Below, one piece after another: positions 52,521-62,218 of a stretch of 64,000 nt of DNA. The notes beneath the pieces are model-generated. The model was not told the DNA's origin. It did not search any database and saw nothing but the letters and a program-made list of their open reading frames with translations. Positions within the stretch are counted from its first letter, which is position 1. Each line of letters begins with the position of its first letter. Both the position numbers and the translations under genes were made by a program. The stretch comes from JAGOUB01 sp964648045 (GTDB lineage Bacteria; Patescibacteriota; Gracilibacteria; Peribacterales; Peribacteraceae), in the NCBI GenBank assembly GCA_964648045.1, contig CAZYNU010000003.1, forward strand, positions 1-64,000. The letters are read 5' to 3'.

Positions 52521-52872
52521 TAATATCACCAATACGGCAGCACGACGTCGCGGTGGCCCAAGACGGCCTGACGAAGGCATGAGGCAGGCAATCGATCAGC
52601 TGCTTCTGGCCTCAAACATCACAGGGAGAGCGTGGGAGGAGTCCGTTGTCGGGCGAGAGTGACGGTTCAGCTACTGCCCTCAAAAAAACAGGCAGCGCCA
52701 TGTGCGTTGTTCAACGACAGACCGGCTGGTTACAGTGGTCGCAACCATCTTTTGGGATGGCTCTCTCCCCAGCGGTCCATTCACACCGCCGGCAGTCACA
52801 CATGCCTCACGGCGTCCGCACGCCGCCCCGTCGTAACGGTTCCGATTCCATCCCTAGGACTGAGGACAACAC
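52521..52872. other. gene-free stretch upstream of the pseudopilin gene
   Basis: About 350 bp with no supported gene; short frames in it look like GC-rich noise. A TAGGAC -10-like box near 52855 and GAGGA near 52861 could serve the following gene. Confidence 0.5.
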
Positions 52873-53856
<984 letters not shown>

Positions 53857-53882
53857 TCATCCGCTGACTGCCGACACACCCG

Positions 53883-53914
53883 CCCCTGCCACTCTCCCTG
53901 GCAGGGGTCTTTTT
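53883..53914 (+). terminator. terminator of the DUF1559 gene
   Basis: Perfect stem CCCCTGCCA/TGGCAGGGG followed by TCTTTTT. Confidence 0.9.
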
Positions 53915-53959
53915 CAAGTTTGAGTTGAATCGACAAGTGAAAGGCCCGACCATGGGGCC

Positions 53960-54454
53960 ATGCACCTGCTGACCGGACCCGATGACACCGATGCCCGCCG
54001 CTGGATGGAGGGCGCCCTGAACATGGCCCGCCGCGCCCGCTGCCAGCGCGCGAAGTGCGGCGCCGTGATCGTGGCGGGAGGCGTCATGATCGGCGAGGGC
54101 TACAACGCACCACCACTGGACCGTGAGGAGTACCGCGTGTGCCAGGAGACGTTCCCGGCCGGGAAGCCGAAGTACGACCGCACCTGCTGCGTCCATGCCG
54201 AGTGGCGCGCCATCTTCGACGCGTTCCGCCGCAATCCTCAAAAGCTGGAAGGCTCGCGCCTGTTCTTCGCCCGCCTCGGCGACGACGGCACCATGGCCTA
54301 CTCCGGCAAACCCTTCTGCACCGTCTGCAGCCGCCTCGCGTTGGACAGCGGTATCGCGGAATTTGTTCTTTGGCACGAGGAGGGGATCACGGCCTACGAG
54401 ACCGGGGAGTACAACCGGCTGTCATACGCGTATGAACACCCGATGGCGGCTTGA
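53960..54454 (+). CDS. deoxycytidylate/cytidine deaminase-family protein
   Basis: Zinc deaminase, most like dCMP deaminases that feed dUMP to thymidylate synthesis. Of 164 aa, the zinc and catalytic residues are His79-Ala-Glu81 (CCVHAEWRAI) and Cys120-x2-Cys123 (KPFCTVCSRLALDSGI). A CGAVIV strand and an insert (CQETFPAGKPKYDRTCC) resemble ComE/dCMP-deaminase types. ATG is exactly 6 nt after GACCAT with TTGAAT 17 bp upstream: leaderless, so this gene behaves like host core genes although it lies beside the transferred pseudopilin gene. Confidence 0.88.
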   Translation: MHLLTGPDDTDARRWMEGALNMARRARCQRAKCGAVIVAGGVMIGEGYNAPPLDREEYRVCQETFPAGKPKYDRTCCVHAEWRAIFDAFRRNPQKLEGSRLFFARLGDDGTMAYSGKPFCTVCSRLALDSGIAEFVLWHEEGITAYETGEYNRLSYAYEHPMAA

Positions 54455-54548
54455 TCGATCACTTCCACCCTCCCGTACATATCGCTTCTATTAGGGCTCT
54501 AGACCATGCCCGGCGGCTTGCTTGGTCGTGCTTTTTGGCGAGAGACAC

Positions 54549-54977
54549 ATGCGTGGTCAGACTGTGCAAACTATGACTATCCTTAAACAAGCGGCTGACA
54601 ACTCTCTCACCGAACACTATATCGTTGTGCCAATCACCCGGGAGATTCACATCCATCCTCACGACGCATCGGCCGTCATTGTCGATCCGGATGTAGAGAT
54701 CGTGGATCATGCTTTTTTAGACAATCGTGCGGAAGTCACGCTTGTGACGATGGTGGGCACGACCAAAGGAAAAATGCAGGCACTCATCCGCATTTCTCGT
54801 GAGGAGTTTGTGCAACACGATCTAGCAGCAAGAACACGAGCGGGCTTTAGCCCAGACTGGGACCAACTCCTCTTTCACCACCCGGAAGCACAGACCGACG
54901 AGGCGATCATTATTGCGGAAGGACAGGACGGCGCTGGTGCCAATCCGTTGCCCGCTCGTAGGCGTGCGCCACTTTGA
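54549..54977 (+). CDS. uncharacterised protein, 142 aa
   Basis: A soluble alpha/beta-looking protein (HYIVVPITREIHIHPHDASA, VTLVTMVGTTKGKMQALIRI) with no recognised family. The start is uncertain: ATG 54549 is used here; a GTG at 54522 and an ATG at 54576 are in frame, and no clear promoter or SD separates them. The 3' end overlaps the convergent gatA by 68 bp. That is unusual, so the last residues may differ from a functional ancestor. Confidence 0.6.
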   Translation: MRGQTVQTMTILKQAADNSLTEHYIVVPITREIHIHPHDASAVIVDPDVEIVDHAFLDNRAEVTLVTMVGTTKGKMQALIRISREEFVQHDLAARTRAGFSPDWDQLLFHHPEAQTDEAIIIAEGQDGAGANPLPARRRAPL

Positions 54978-56373
54978 GCAGGTCAGCCTCGCCCCAGAGC
55001 TTGCCCGTGAGCTGCACGCCGATGGGCAGGCCCGCTTTGGAGAAGCCTGCCGGAATAGAGAGCGCCGGCACGCCGGCCATCACCTGGGCATCAAGGAAGA
55101 TGTCCTCGAGGTACATGGCGACGGGGTCGTTCTCATGGGCGCCCACCGTGAAGGCAGGCGTGGGCGTGACGGGCGAGAGGATGCAGTCGACAGTCTTCCA
55201 GGCTTCAACGAAGTCCTGACAAATAAGCGTGCGCACACGCTGGGCCTGGCGATAGTAGGCGTCGTAGTAACCGGCCGAGAGAGCGTAGGTGCCGATCATG
55301 ATGCGACGCTTCACTTCTTTACCGAAGCCGGCGCTGCGCACCTTGCGGTAGTACTCCACCAGGTCGCCGGCCGGTTCGGTGTGGCCGAAGCGGATGCCGT
55401 CGTAGCGCGCCATATTGGAGCTGACCTCGCAGGGGCAGAGCACGTAGTAGGTGGCGAGCGCGTAGGGCGAGTGGGGCAGGCTCATCTCCACGATCGTGGC
55501 GCCCAGGCTTTCTAGAACCTTAGCGGCCTCGCGCGTGGCAGATTCGATCTCCGAGTTGAGGCCGTCGATGAAGCACTCCTTGGGAATACCGATGCGAAGC
55601 CCCTTCACGTCGCCGGTGAGGGCGGCGCGGTAGTCGGGCACGGGGGCCGAACCGGTAGTGCCGTCGAGCGGGTCGTGGCCGGCAATGGTCTGCAGCACGA
55701 TGGCTAAGTCTTCGACGGACTTGCACATCGGGCCGATGGTATCGAGAGAGCTGGCCATACTCATCACGCCAAAGCGGCTCGTGCGGCCGTAGGTGGGACG
55801 CAGTCCGGCAATATTGCAGAAGGCGGCGGGCTGGCGGATGGAACCGCCGGTATCGGTGCCAAGCGCGAACAGGCACTCGTCGGCCGCGACGGCGGCGGCG
55901 GAGCCGCCCGAAGAGCCACCGGCCACGCGCGTCGTGTCCCAGGGGTTCCTGGTAACGCCGTAGCACGAAGTCTCGGTGGAGGCGCCCATCGTAAACTCGT
56001 CGGTGTTCACCTTGCCCAGGCTGATCGCACCGGCACCCTTGAGACGAGTGGTGGTGGTACTGTCGAACGGCGGGACATAGTCCTTTTTGCGCAGGATATT
56101 GCTGCAAGCGGTGGTCGGAACTCCCTGTTCACAGTAGACGTCTTTGGTGGCGTAGGGGATGCCGGCGAGAGGGTGACTAAAATCACCCTGATCATCGACC
56201 TTTTTGGCCTGCTCTAGGGCTCGCTCGAAACCGCGGTAGACGAAGGCGTTGAGCGTGCCGTCGACCTTCTCGATCTGGTCGATGCAATCTTTGACCAGCT
56301 CTTGGCTCGTCAATTGCTTACTCTTGAGTAGGTCATGGGCGGCAGCGATGGTGAGGCCGTTTGAGGTGCTCAT
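54910..56373 (-). CDS. gatA: Asp-tRNA(Asn)/Glu-tRNA(Gln) amidotransferase subunit A
   Basis: Glutaminase subunit that supplies ammonia for transamidation of mischarged tRNAs. The 487-aa amidase-signature protein shows the catalytic Lys in IPYATKDVYC and the Ser-cisSer pair in VAGGSSGGSAAAVA, then GTDTGGSIRQPA. The start ATG overlaps the gatC stop codon (ATGA), so gatC and gatA form an operon. gatB is not in view. Confidence 0.97.
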   Translation of the reverse strand: MSTSNGLTIAAAHDLLKSKQLTSQELVKDCIDQIEKVDGTLNAFVYRGFERALEQAKKVDDQGDFSHPLAGIPYATKDVYCEQGVPTTACSNILRKKDYVPPFDSTTTTRLKGAGAISLGKVNTDEFTMGASTETSCYGVTRNPWDTTRVAGGSSGGSAAAVAADECLFALGTDTGGSIRQPAAFCNIAGLRPTYGRTSRFGVMSMASSLDTIGPMCKSVEDLAIVLQTIAGHDPLDGTTGSAPVPDYRAALTGDVKGLRIGIPKECFIDGLNSEIESATREAAKVLESLGATIVEMSLPHSPYALATYYVLCPCEVSSNMARYDGIRFGHTEPAGDLVEYYRKVRSAGFGKEVKRRIMIGTYALSAGYYDAYYRQAQRVRTLICQDFVEAWKTVDCILSPVTPTPAFTVGAHENDPVAMYLEDIFLDAQVMAGVPALSIPAGFSKAGLPIGVQLTGKLWGEADLLKVAHAYERATDWHQRRPVLPQ

Positions 56374-56666
56374 CCGTGGGCGGAGGGAGTAGTGATCTGA
56401 TGATCAGTGATCGGGAGTGGACTTGTGCCCAGCAGGCCCTCGCGCGTGGCCATGGGAGGGCGGATGTCATCGGGGCGGAGACTATTTTGCAGTCCGGTGA
56501 CCTGAGCCGTAGGTTCGACGCCTTTGGTATCGACCGCCTGGAGCTGTCCGACGTACTCGAGGATGGACGTGAGTTGCCCGGGGAACTGCTCCACCTCCGC
56601 TTCGGATAGGTCGAGACGGGCGAGTTTGGCGATGTGCCGGACGTCGTCGGTGGAGAGGGTGGTCAT
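56370..56666 (-). CDS. gatC: Asp-tRNA(Asn)/Glu-tRNA(Gln) amidotransferase subunit C
   Basis: A 98-aa scaffold subunit with the typical VRHIAKLARLDLSEAEVEQF start and LRPDDIRPP. ATG 56666 fits the family; the longer frame runs through the promoter. A TACAAT -10 lies 12 nt upstream. Overlaps gatA by 4 bp. Confidence 0.95.
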   Translation of the reverse strand: MTTLSTDDVRHIAKLARLDLSEAEVEQFPGQLTSILEYVGQLQAVDTKGVEPTAQVTGLQNSLRPDDIRPPMATREGLLGTSPLPITDHQITTPSAHG

Positions 56667-56774
56667 AGGACGGTGAGGATTGTAGGGCAGGAAAGACGCC
56701 CCCGGAAGGCTGTCTAGCACTTCAAAAAAGTGTCTGTTTTTGCTATACTGGAAGCAACACCTACCCCACACCCC

Positions 56775-57227
56775 ATGTCCGAGTCTAAGCGTGCTACACC
56801 CGAAGACGGCGCCGTGCTCCAAGAGCTGCTCGCTGAATTTCCCGATCTCGACAGCATCGACAGCGACGCCGATTGTCGGTCGGCCCTCAATCACGCCGCC
56901 GGTATGGTGGATGCCCTTGTGGCCCAGGAGCAAATGCCCGAAGGCAGCCGCCTCTGGATGGATGTACCGGGTGCACTACAGGTGCTTCAGGCCACCGACG
57001 CCTACCTGCGCGGCCTCTGGGGCGAGTGCATGAGTCGCAACCTCACTGCCGAAGTCGGTCAAATTGAAGGACTACTTGATCGCACCTCCGCCCGCCTGGA
57101 ACGCGCGGCCGAGGCCGAGCGCAGCTACCGCAACGTCGTTGGCGAGCATGTGAATAGCGGCGCAATCGTGGTGCCGCACCGCAAAACGCGCCAAGCCATT
57201 AATCGCCTGCTCCAGCAGGACGAGTAA
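56775..57227 (+). CDS. uncharacterised helical protein, 150 aa
   Basis: A promoter TTCAAA-17-TATACT precedes a 27-nt C/A-rich leader without SD. The protein is soluble, acidic in the first half and helical with an Arg/Glu-rich coiled-coil-like region (IEGLLDRTSARLERAAEAER) and a basic end (HRKTRQAINRLLQQDE). It converges with the next gene (stops 10 nt apart). No family recognised. Confidence 0.75.
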   Translation: MSESKRATPEDGAVLQELLAEFPDLDSIDSDADCRSALNHAAGMVDALVAQEQMPEGSRLWMDVPGALQVLQATDAYLRGLWGECMSRNLTAEVGQIEGLLDRTSARLERAAEAERSYRNVVGEHVNSGAIVVPHRKTRQAINRLLQQDE

Positions 57228-57236
57228 AAAGGCAGT

Positions 57237-57623
57237 TTATTCAAAGAGGCGTGCAAGATTGCGACGTAGGTCCATCAAGCGGACACGCACGCCCTCGTCG
57301 TCGATCTGGAAGATCTGCTCGATCTCGGTGGAACTGACCGGGCGATGGAGGATGGCCGCCAGGCTTATCTCTTTGCCGGCCAGTTCAAGGCGCTCGGGAA
57401 GGGCCGAGGCGGAGGCATGAAGGTACGGCCACTGCTTAGCCAGTACATTCTCCAGTTGAGACACAGTGTTCCAAGCGAGGAGATCCAGTGGGACAACCTC
57501 AGCCACTAAGGCATGCACACGCTCTTGCTGCTCGTCCATCAACACCTCCAAGCGAGCGACGTTCAAGCCGCCGGTAGCAACCGTAAGATGAGCCTCATAC
57601 TCCTCGGGCGTAAAGACAGACAT
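57237..57623 (-). CDS. uncharacterised protein, 128 aa
   Basis: ATG 57623 is 7 nt after TAGTAT with TTGACA 18 bp upstream: a leaderless promoter with a consensus -35. The soluble helical protein (ARLEVLMDEQQERVHALVAE, LPERLELAGKEISLAAILHR) has a C-terminal segment like a small winged-helix or helical bundle. Divergent from rnpA; the two -35 boxes touch. Function unknown. Confidence 0.75.
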   Translation of the reverse strand: MSVFTPEEYEAHLTVATGGLNVARLEVLMDEQQERVHALVAEVVPLDLLAWNTVSQLENVLAKQWPYLHASASALPERLELAGKEISLAAILHRPVSSTEIEQIFQIDDEGVRVRLMDLRRNLARLFE

Positions 57624-57701
57624 GGTCTGAATACTATGGCGAAATTTCCTAAAATGTCAAATTGACCAGACAAAGCCATGCCAGGCAGGTAGGATGCCGC
57701 C

Positions 57702-58082
57702 GTGCAGATTCTCCATCTCCGCGGGCGTAAGCGCTGCGACTTCCTCCGCACCCGGGGGACGGTTTGGAAAGGACGACACATGGTGGTGCGCTGGCTGCCT
57801 GGCCGCCTGCCAGGCGAGAAAGTACGCCCGGAAGGATCCATCTACGTGGGTAGTTTCGCCGGCGCCAAGCTGGATAAGTCGGCCGTGAACCGCAACCGCA
57901 TGCGTCGCCGCTGCAAGGAGGCCTTCCGCTTGGCCCTCCGCGAGACAGCACGCGAATATTCTGCCACGTGTTTGTTGATCGCGCCGCGCTCCTCTAGTCT
58001 GCAATGCGCATTCGCCGAGCTTCAACGCGAAGCGAGCGCTTTCCTTTCGACTCTCCCATGCCCGCCGCCAAAAACCGCCTAA
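57702..58082 (+). CDS. rnpA: ribonuclease P protein component
   Basis: Protein subunit of RNase P, which trims tRNA 5' ends. The 126-aa protein has the family core (KLDKSAVNRNRMRRRCKEAF, with the RNR motif) and a basic N-terminus. GTG 57702 is exactly 6 nt after TAGGAT: leaderless. Its 3' end overlaps yidC by 25 bp, so the two are translated from one mRNA. rpmH is not adjacent. Confidence 0.93.
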   Translation: MQILHLRGRKRCDFLRTRGTVWKGRHMVVRWLPGRLPGEKVRPEGSIYVGSFAGAKLDKSAVNRNRMRRRCKEAFRLALRETAREYSATCLLIAPRSSSLQCAFAELQREASAFLSTLPCPPPKTA

Positions 58083-59284
58083 CCAGCGTCCTCGAGTTCG
58101 TCGCCCTGTTCGCCGCTGCCTACTTGATTTCACACTTCCTCTTTGGGGGTCTGTGGGGCAATGACCAAAAATCTCCTCAAACCGGCATTGCCATCGAGGC
58201 CGACGGAGCCAGCCTGGGCAATGTTCCGGCTGTCACACTGAAAAACGCTACGGCCACGGGTATCACACTCAAGAGTCGCTGCCCGCTGCCGCCCTTCGAT
58301 CTCTTCAAGGTGACGGCTGGCGGCACAGGCGAGACGCTCGTTGCCGCCGCACCCACCGAGATTGCCGGTGAGTGCCCCCCCGATACGAGCATCGCCGCCG
58401 GTCAGCACGCCACCATTACGCTGACACCCTGGAAGTACGCACTCTTCTCCGAAGAGGCAACGTACGAGGTGCGCCTCCCCGAAGATCTGCGCCCACTTGG
58501 AGGCACCGGCCACACCTTGGCACGCCTGGAGATGACACAGCCAAACGGCTTCGTAAAACTGTTTCGTACGTTTATCAGCCAACCGTTCCTCAACCTGTTT
58601 GTCGGCATTGCGGCGCTGTTGCCCGGCCATAATTTGGGTCTGACGATCATTCTCCTCACCCTGCTAATCAAGCTGCTGCTCTTCCTCCCCACTCAGCACG
58701 CATTGCAGGGTCAGCGAAAGATGCAAGTGCTACAGCCAAAGATGAACGCGCTGCGTGAGAAGCATAAGAACGACGCGGCGACGATGCAGAGAGAAATGAT
58801 GGCGCTCTGGAAAGAGCACAACGTGAATCCGTTCCAGTCGTGCCTACCGCTGTTGGTACAGTTCCCTATTTTGATCGGTCTCTACTACGTCATCCGCGAC
58901 GGCTCGCAACTGGAATTCGCGCGCGAAAGCCTCTACCCCATCTTCCAGTCCATCGACTGGAGCTTCTCACCGTGGTTCCTTGGCATGGACCTGAGCAAGC
59001 CATTATGGGTCTTTGCGCCGATCTTGATGGGCCTGCAATTCCTGCAAATGTGGCTCAGCTTCAAGCAGCGTAAGACAGAGAAGAAGAACGAAGTCATCGA
59101 CAGCAAGACCGGCAAGCCGACCCCTTCGGCCGAGGAAACACAACAGAAAATCATGCTCTACGCGCTGCCGCTCATGATTGGCTTCTTTGCCATCCAATTC
59201 CCGGCCGCCGTCTCGCTCTACTGGGGCGTCTCCACGCTCTTCGCGATCGTGCAGCAGGTGGTGGTGAATCGGAAGGTGGGCTGA
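58058..59284 (+). CDS. yidC: membrane protein insertase YidC
   Basis: Inserts membrane proteins alone or with SecYEG. Of 408 aa, an N-terminal helix (LEFVALFAAAYLISHFLFGG) is followed by an extracytoplasmic domain of about 150 residues, larger than in Gram-positive SpoIIIJ types but smaller than in E. coli. The conserved five-helix core starts near residue 180 (FLNLFVGIAALLPGHNLGLT) and has the hydrophilic-groove region GQRKMQVLQPKMNALREKHK. Start ATG 58058 lies within the end of rnpA; the longer frame is less likely. A GTGCCAA/TTGGCAC terminator-like hairpin follows. Confidence 0.95.
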   Translation: MPAAKNRLTSVLEFVALFAAAYLISHFLFGGLWGNDQKSPQTGIAIEADGASLGNVPAVTLKNATATGITLKSRCPLPPFDLFKVTAGGTGETLVAAAPTEIAGECPPDTSIAAGQHATITLTPWKYALFSEEATYEVRLPEDLRPLGGTGHTLARLEMTQPNGFVKLFRTFISQPFLNLFVGIAALLPGHNLGLTIILLTLLIKLLLFLPTQHALQGQRKMQVLQPKMNALREKHKNDAATMQREMMALWKEHNVNPFQSCLPLLVQFPILIGLYYVIRDGSQLEFARESLYPIFQSIDWSFSPWFLGMDLSKPLWVFAPILMGLQFLQMWLSFKQRKTEKKNEVIDSKTGKPTPSAEETQQKIMLYALPLMIGFFAIQFPAAVSLYWGVSTLFAIVQQVVVNRKVG

Positions 59285-59300
59285 ATCTTCGTCTTACACA

Positions 59301-59400
59301 GGTGCCAATCACTTGGTTGGCACTTCTTTGTGCGCGACAAAGAAGTGCCCAAGAAAGCGCGTCGCGCCACGGACGCCAAGACCCGTCCGGGCGCAGGGAG
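59301..59400. repeat. interspersed dyad repeat, copy 3 (diverged)
   Basis: A hairpin GTGCCAA/TTGGCAC with TTCTTT (59302-59329, likely yidC terminator) runs into CACTTCTTTG-TGCGCGA-CAAAGAAGTG (59321-59347). Next come GCCCAAGAAAGCGCG and GCCAAGACCCGTCCGGGCGC. The order matches copies 1 and 2, with different arm sequence. It fills the gap between convergent yidC and serS. Confidence 0.6.
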
Positions 59401-59417
59401 GGGCGAATTTCGACGAA

Positions 59418-60734
59418 TTACGCTCGAGGTTTGATTACTTTCTGGCCACCCATGTAGGGCTGCAGCGCTTTCGGGATGTTCACCGAGCCATCCTCATTCT
59501 GATGATTCTCCAGAATGGCGATGAGGGCGCGACCGATAGCGAAAGCGGTGGCGTCGTTCATGTGTACAAGCTTCCGCTTGCCCTCGGCGTCTTTGTAGAA
59601 TGTACCGAGGCGGCGAGCCTGGTAGTCGGTCATGTAGTCGCTGGTATGCGTCTCGCGGTAGGTCTGCTGGGCAGGGATCCAGCAGTCGATGTCGATGCCG
59701 TTGGCGTTGGGCTTGCCAATATCGTACGTGCACTTTTGAATGACGCGGTACGGAACTTCCAACTGGCTCACCAAGTGCTCCTGCAGAGCGACGATCAACT
59801 TCTGCTCATCTTCACCGGCATCGGCGGCGGAAAACGATTCCATCTCCAGCTTGTCGAACTGGTGCACGCGCAGGATGCCGCCCATGTCTTTGCCGTAGGT
59901 ACCAGCCTCGCGGCGGAAGGCAGTGGAATAGCCGATAAAGCGCACAGGCAGCTGCTCGGCCGGGATGGTTTGCTCCATGTAGTAGGGTCCAAGAGTATGC
60001 TCGGCCGAACCGACCAGCACCTGGCCGTCCTCGGGTAACAGGTAGCGCTGTTCCTCGGGCTTGAGGCGGTCCATGCGGTCCATGACATCGCGCTGCATGA
60101 TCACCGGCGGAAGAACGGGCACGAAAGGCTTAGTAGAGACGTTTAGGCCGGCCTGTTTGGCCACGGCCGCAATCGTCTTTTCGTCACCAAGACTATCGAA
60201 GGTCAGTTGTATGATCGCCATCTGCAAACGCACAGCATCGCCCTTGAGGTACGCAAAGCGACTGCCGCTGACGATGGCCGCCTGCTCGACGTCGATGATA
60301 TCGAGATGCTTCCCTAGCGCCACGTGGTCGCGCACCGGGAACGAAAATTTCTTCGGCTCACCCACTACCTTGGCGACCACGTTCTCCTCTTCGCTCAGGC
60401 CTACCGGCACGTGCGACAGGGGGACATTGGGGAACTTCAACTGCATCTCGCGCCACTGCACCTCAACGGCCGCCAGCTTCTCTTCTTTTACCTTCAATTC
60501 CTCACCAAGAACCTTCATGGCGGCGATCGCCTTAGCCTTGTCGTCGCCTTGCATGGTTGGCACCTCTTTACTCACGCGGTTGCGCTCGGCGCGCATAGGG
60601 TCAATCTCGGTCACCAAGGCGCGGCGGGACTCGTCGAGCGTCAGAAAATCCTTCACCGACAGGGCAATCTTCTTGTTGTCGCACGCCTTCTGGTAGACGT
60701 CGGGGCGGTCACGGAGGTCTTGCAGGTCGATCAT
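59418..60734 (-). CDS. serS: seryl-tRNA synthetase
   Basis: Class II synthetase charging tRNA-Ser. The 438-aa protein has the N-terminal coiled-coil arm (about 30-105), motif 2 (GYSTAFRREAGTYGKDMGG, then RVHQFDKLEM) and motif 3 (AIGRALIAILENHQ). Start ATG is exactly 6 nt after TAGGCT: leaderless. Convergent with yidC across the repeat. Confidence 0.97.
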   Translation of the reverse strand: MIDLQDLRDRPDVYQKACDNKKIALSVKDFLTLDESRRALVTEIDPMRAERNRVSKEVPTMQGDDKAKAIAAMKVLGEELKVKEEKLAAVEVQWREMQLKFPNVPLSHVPVGLSEEENVVAKVVGEPKKFSFPVRDHVALGKHLDIIDVEQAAIVSGSRFAYLKGDAVRLQMAIIQLTFDSLGDEKTIAAVAKQAGLNVSTKPFVPVLPPVIMQRDVMDRMDRLKPEEQRYLLPEDGQVLVGSAEHTLGPYYMEQTIPAEQLPVRFIGYSTAFRREAGTYGKDMGGILRVHQFDKLEMESFSAADAGEDEQKLIVALQEHLVSQLEVPYRVIQKCTYDIGKPNANGIDIDCWIPAQQTYRETHTSDYMTDYQARRLGTFYKDAEGKRKLVHMNDATAFAIGRALIAILENHQNEDGSVNIPKALQPYMGGQKVIKPRA

Positions 60735-60784
60735 GGGCCAAGCCTAGGCCAGGTACGGGGTGCCGGGCCAGGGGTTTTGGCGAC

Positions 60785-61672
60785 TCAAGACAACGATGCC
60801 TGGTAGATCCCATCAATGGCAGCATCCAGCGCAGCCGTGAACTCCGCTTCAGTCTGGCCGACGCGCAAATCCTCGACTAAAGCACGCGAGAAGCTAGCGA
60901 TGACACCGTGATTTTGAGCCAACTTGGCATTGGCCTCCTCGCGTGGGTAGCCGCCAGAGAGAGCCACCACGCGCAGAACGCGCGGGTGCACGACCAACGA
61001 GGCGTAGAAATCGGGCTGGTCGGGAAGGGTCAGCTTAAGCATCACCTGGCGATCGGCCGGGAGCAGGTCGAGGTGCTTGAGGATGGCGTCGCGCAGGAGC
61101 GCTTCGCAGGCGGCCTTGTCGGCCGACTTAATGCTCACCTCGGGCTCGATGATGGGCATGAGGCCGGCAGCGGTGATACTGTCGCCCACCTCGAACTGCT
61201 GCTTCACCACAGCCGCGATACCCTCGGCGTCGGCGGCGTGGATAACGGAACGCATCTTGGTGCCGAAGATGCCGTGCTCTACGGCACTCTTGAGCAGAGA
61301 CTCTAGCTTTGCCATAGGCTTCATCAGCTGCACGCCGCCGGTGCGTTCAGCCAAGCCTTCATCGACCTTCAAAAAGGGGACGATGTCTTTTTTCTCCCAC
61401 AGATAGCGCGCGGTAGGCAGGCCGTCGATGGTGCCAAGCATGGTGCGCTCAAAAAGAATGGCACCGGAAACGCGCCGGTCGAAGGCGGGGTTCACAATGA
61501 TGCGCGCGCGCATCTCGTGCATAAGGGAAAACATCTTTTCCTTGTCGTCGCCCCAGGCATCCGCGGCAATGCCGTAGGCGGCCAAGGCATCGGGCGTGCT
61601 GCCACCACTCTGATCGAGAGCGGCGATGAATCCTGGACCGGCAATACGCTGGCTGGCGGCGGAAATGTCCAT
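60785..61672 (-). CDS. fda: fructose-bisphosphate aldolase, class I
   Basis: Glycolytic aldolase of the Schiff-base type. The 295-aa protein matches the short class I family of Gram-positive bacteria (AALDQSGGSTPDALAAYGI, PIIEPEVSIKSADK, VMLKLTLPD, RVVALSGGYPREEANAKL); the Lys in MLKLTLP is a candidate Schiff-base residue. Start ATG 61672 matches the family; leader C/T-rich (CCCGCCCCTCCCGC), no SD. A longer frame upstream lacks aldolase sequence. Confidence 0.93.
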   Translation of the reverse strand: MDISAASQRIAGPGFIAALDQSGGSTPDALAAYGIAADAWGDDKEKMFSLMHEMRARIIVNPAFDRRVSGAILFERTMLGTIDGLPTARYLWEKKDIVPFLKVDEGLAERTGGVQLMKPMAKLESLLKSAVEHGIFGTKMRSVIHAADAEGIAAVVKQQFEVGDSITAAGLMPIIEPEVSIKSADKAACEALLRDAILKHLDLLPADRQVMLKLTLPDQPDFYASLVVHPRVLRVVALSGGYPREEANAKLAQNHGVIASFSRALVEDLRVGQTEAEFTAALDAAIDGIYQASLS

Positions 61673-61767
61673 GCGGGAGGGGCGGGAAGAGTACGGCGGT
61701 ACCGTAGCACCGCGCGTGACGCACCTCCAAGCCGTGATGTGCCCAGACACATCAGACTTCCTGAATA

Positions 61768-61840
61768 TTGACAAATGTAAAAATAAGTATAATTTATTCA
61801 TTAGCCGTGTTCCGCACGGCGACCTGGGCAACATCCAGGT
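61768..61840 (+). promoter_or_regulatory. AT-rich promoter with 5'-terminal hairpins (cassette 5)
   Basis: TTGACA (61768-61773), 16-bp A/T spacer, TAATTT (61790-61795), then 8 nt, then hairpin GCCGTG-TTCCG-CACGGC (61804-61820) and a second ACCTGG/CCAGGT hairpin (61822-61840). Confidence 0.68.
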
Positions 61841-61873
61841 TGTGGCTACGATGATCATTCAAGAGACAGTGTC

Positions 61874-62167
61874 ATGGCTGAGGTGCAGAACTCCGTCGAG
61901 CAGATCCTGATCACCGACGGACCAAGCGGCCAGCAGATCGCCGCATCCCTCCTGGGAGGGCCGGGCAATTACGTCCTCTTTGTAGTGAACGGGCACAACA
62001 TTCTCGTCCGGATCACCACCATGAGAGTGGCCAGCGTGGAAGAAGAATCTGAAGCCAACACGAGCTGCTGCAAGCTCATCGTCGAGGGCTACCGCCTCGA
62101 TGGACTCCCCAACTTCCGCTGGCTCTACAACACCCAAACTCGTCAGGGCAAGAACGCCCCGGCCTGA
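61874..62167 (+). CDS. small orphan protein, 97 aa (hairpin-leader cassette 5)
   Basis: ATG 61874 after AAGAGA, a weak SD. The protein is soluble and beta-rich (GNYVLFVVNGHNILVRITTM, KLIVEGYRLDGLPNFRWLY) with adjacent Cys residues (SCC). A single-gene unit with its own promoter, two leader hairpins and a terminator. No family recognised. Confidence 0.75.
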   Translation: MAEVQNSVEQILITDGPSGQQIAASLLGGPGNYVLFVVNGHNILVRITTMRVASVEEESEANTSCCKLIVEGYRLDGLPNFRWLYNTQTRQGKNAPA

Positions 62168-62182
62168 CCACCACCCGAACTC

Positions 62183-62213
62183 ACCCGCTGCCACACGCAG
62201 CGGGTTCTTTTTG
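62183..62213 (+). terminator. terminator of cassette 5
   Basis: Stem CCCGCTGC/GCAGCGGG followed by TTCTTTTT; it ends just before the stop of the convergent TPR gene. Confidence 0.9.
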
Positions 62214-62218
62214 CGCAC

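Noticed and set aside
52632..52872. Frames ahead of the DUF1559 gene
   Set aside because: They run out of frame into the pseudopilin gene and have random-looking composition.
59418..60746. T-box riboswitch before serS or cysS
   Set aside because: Both genes have their -10 box within about 10 nt of the start codon, so there is no leader to hold one.
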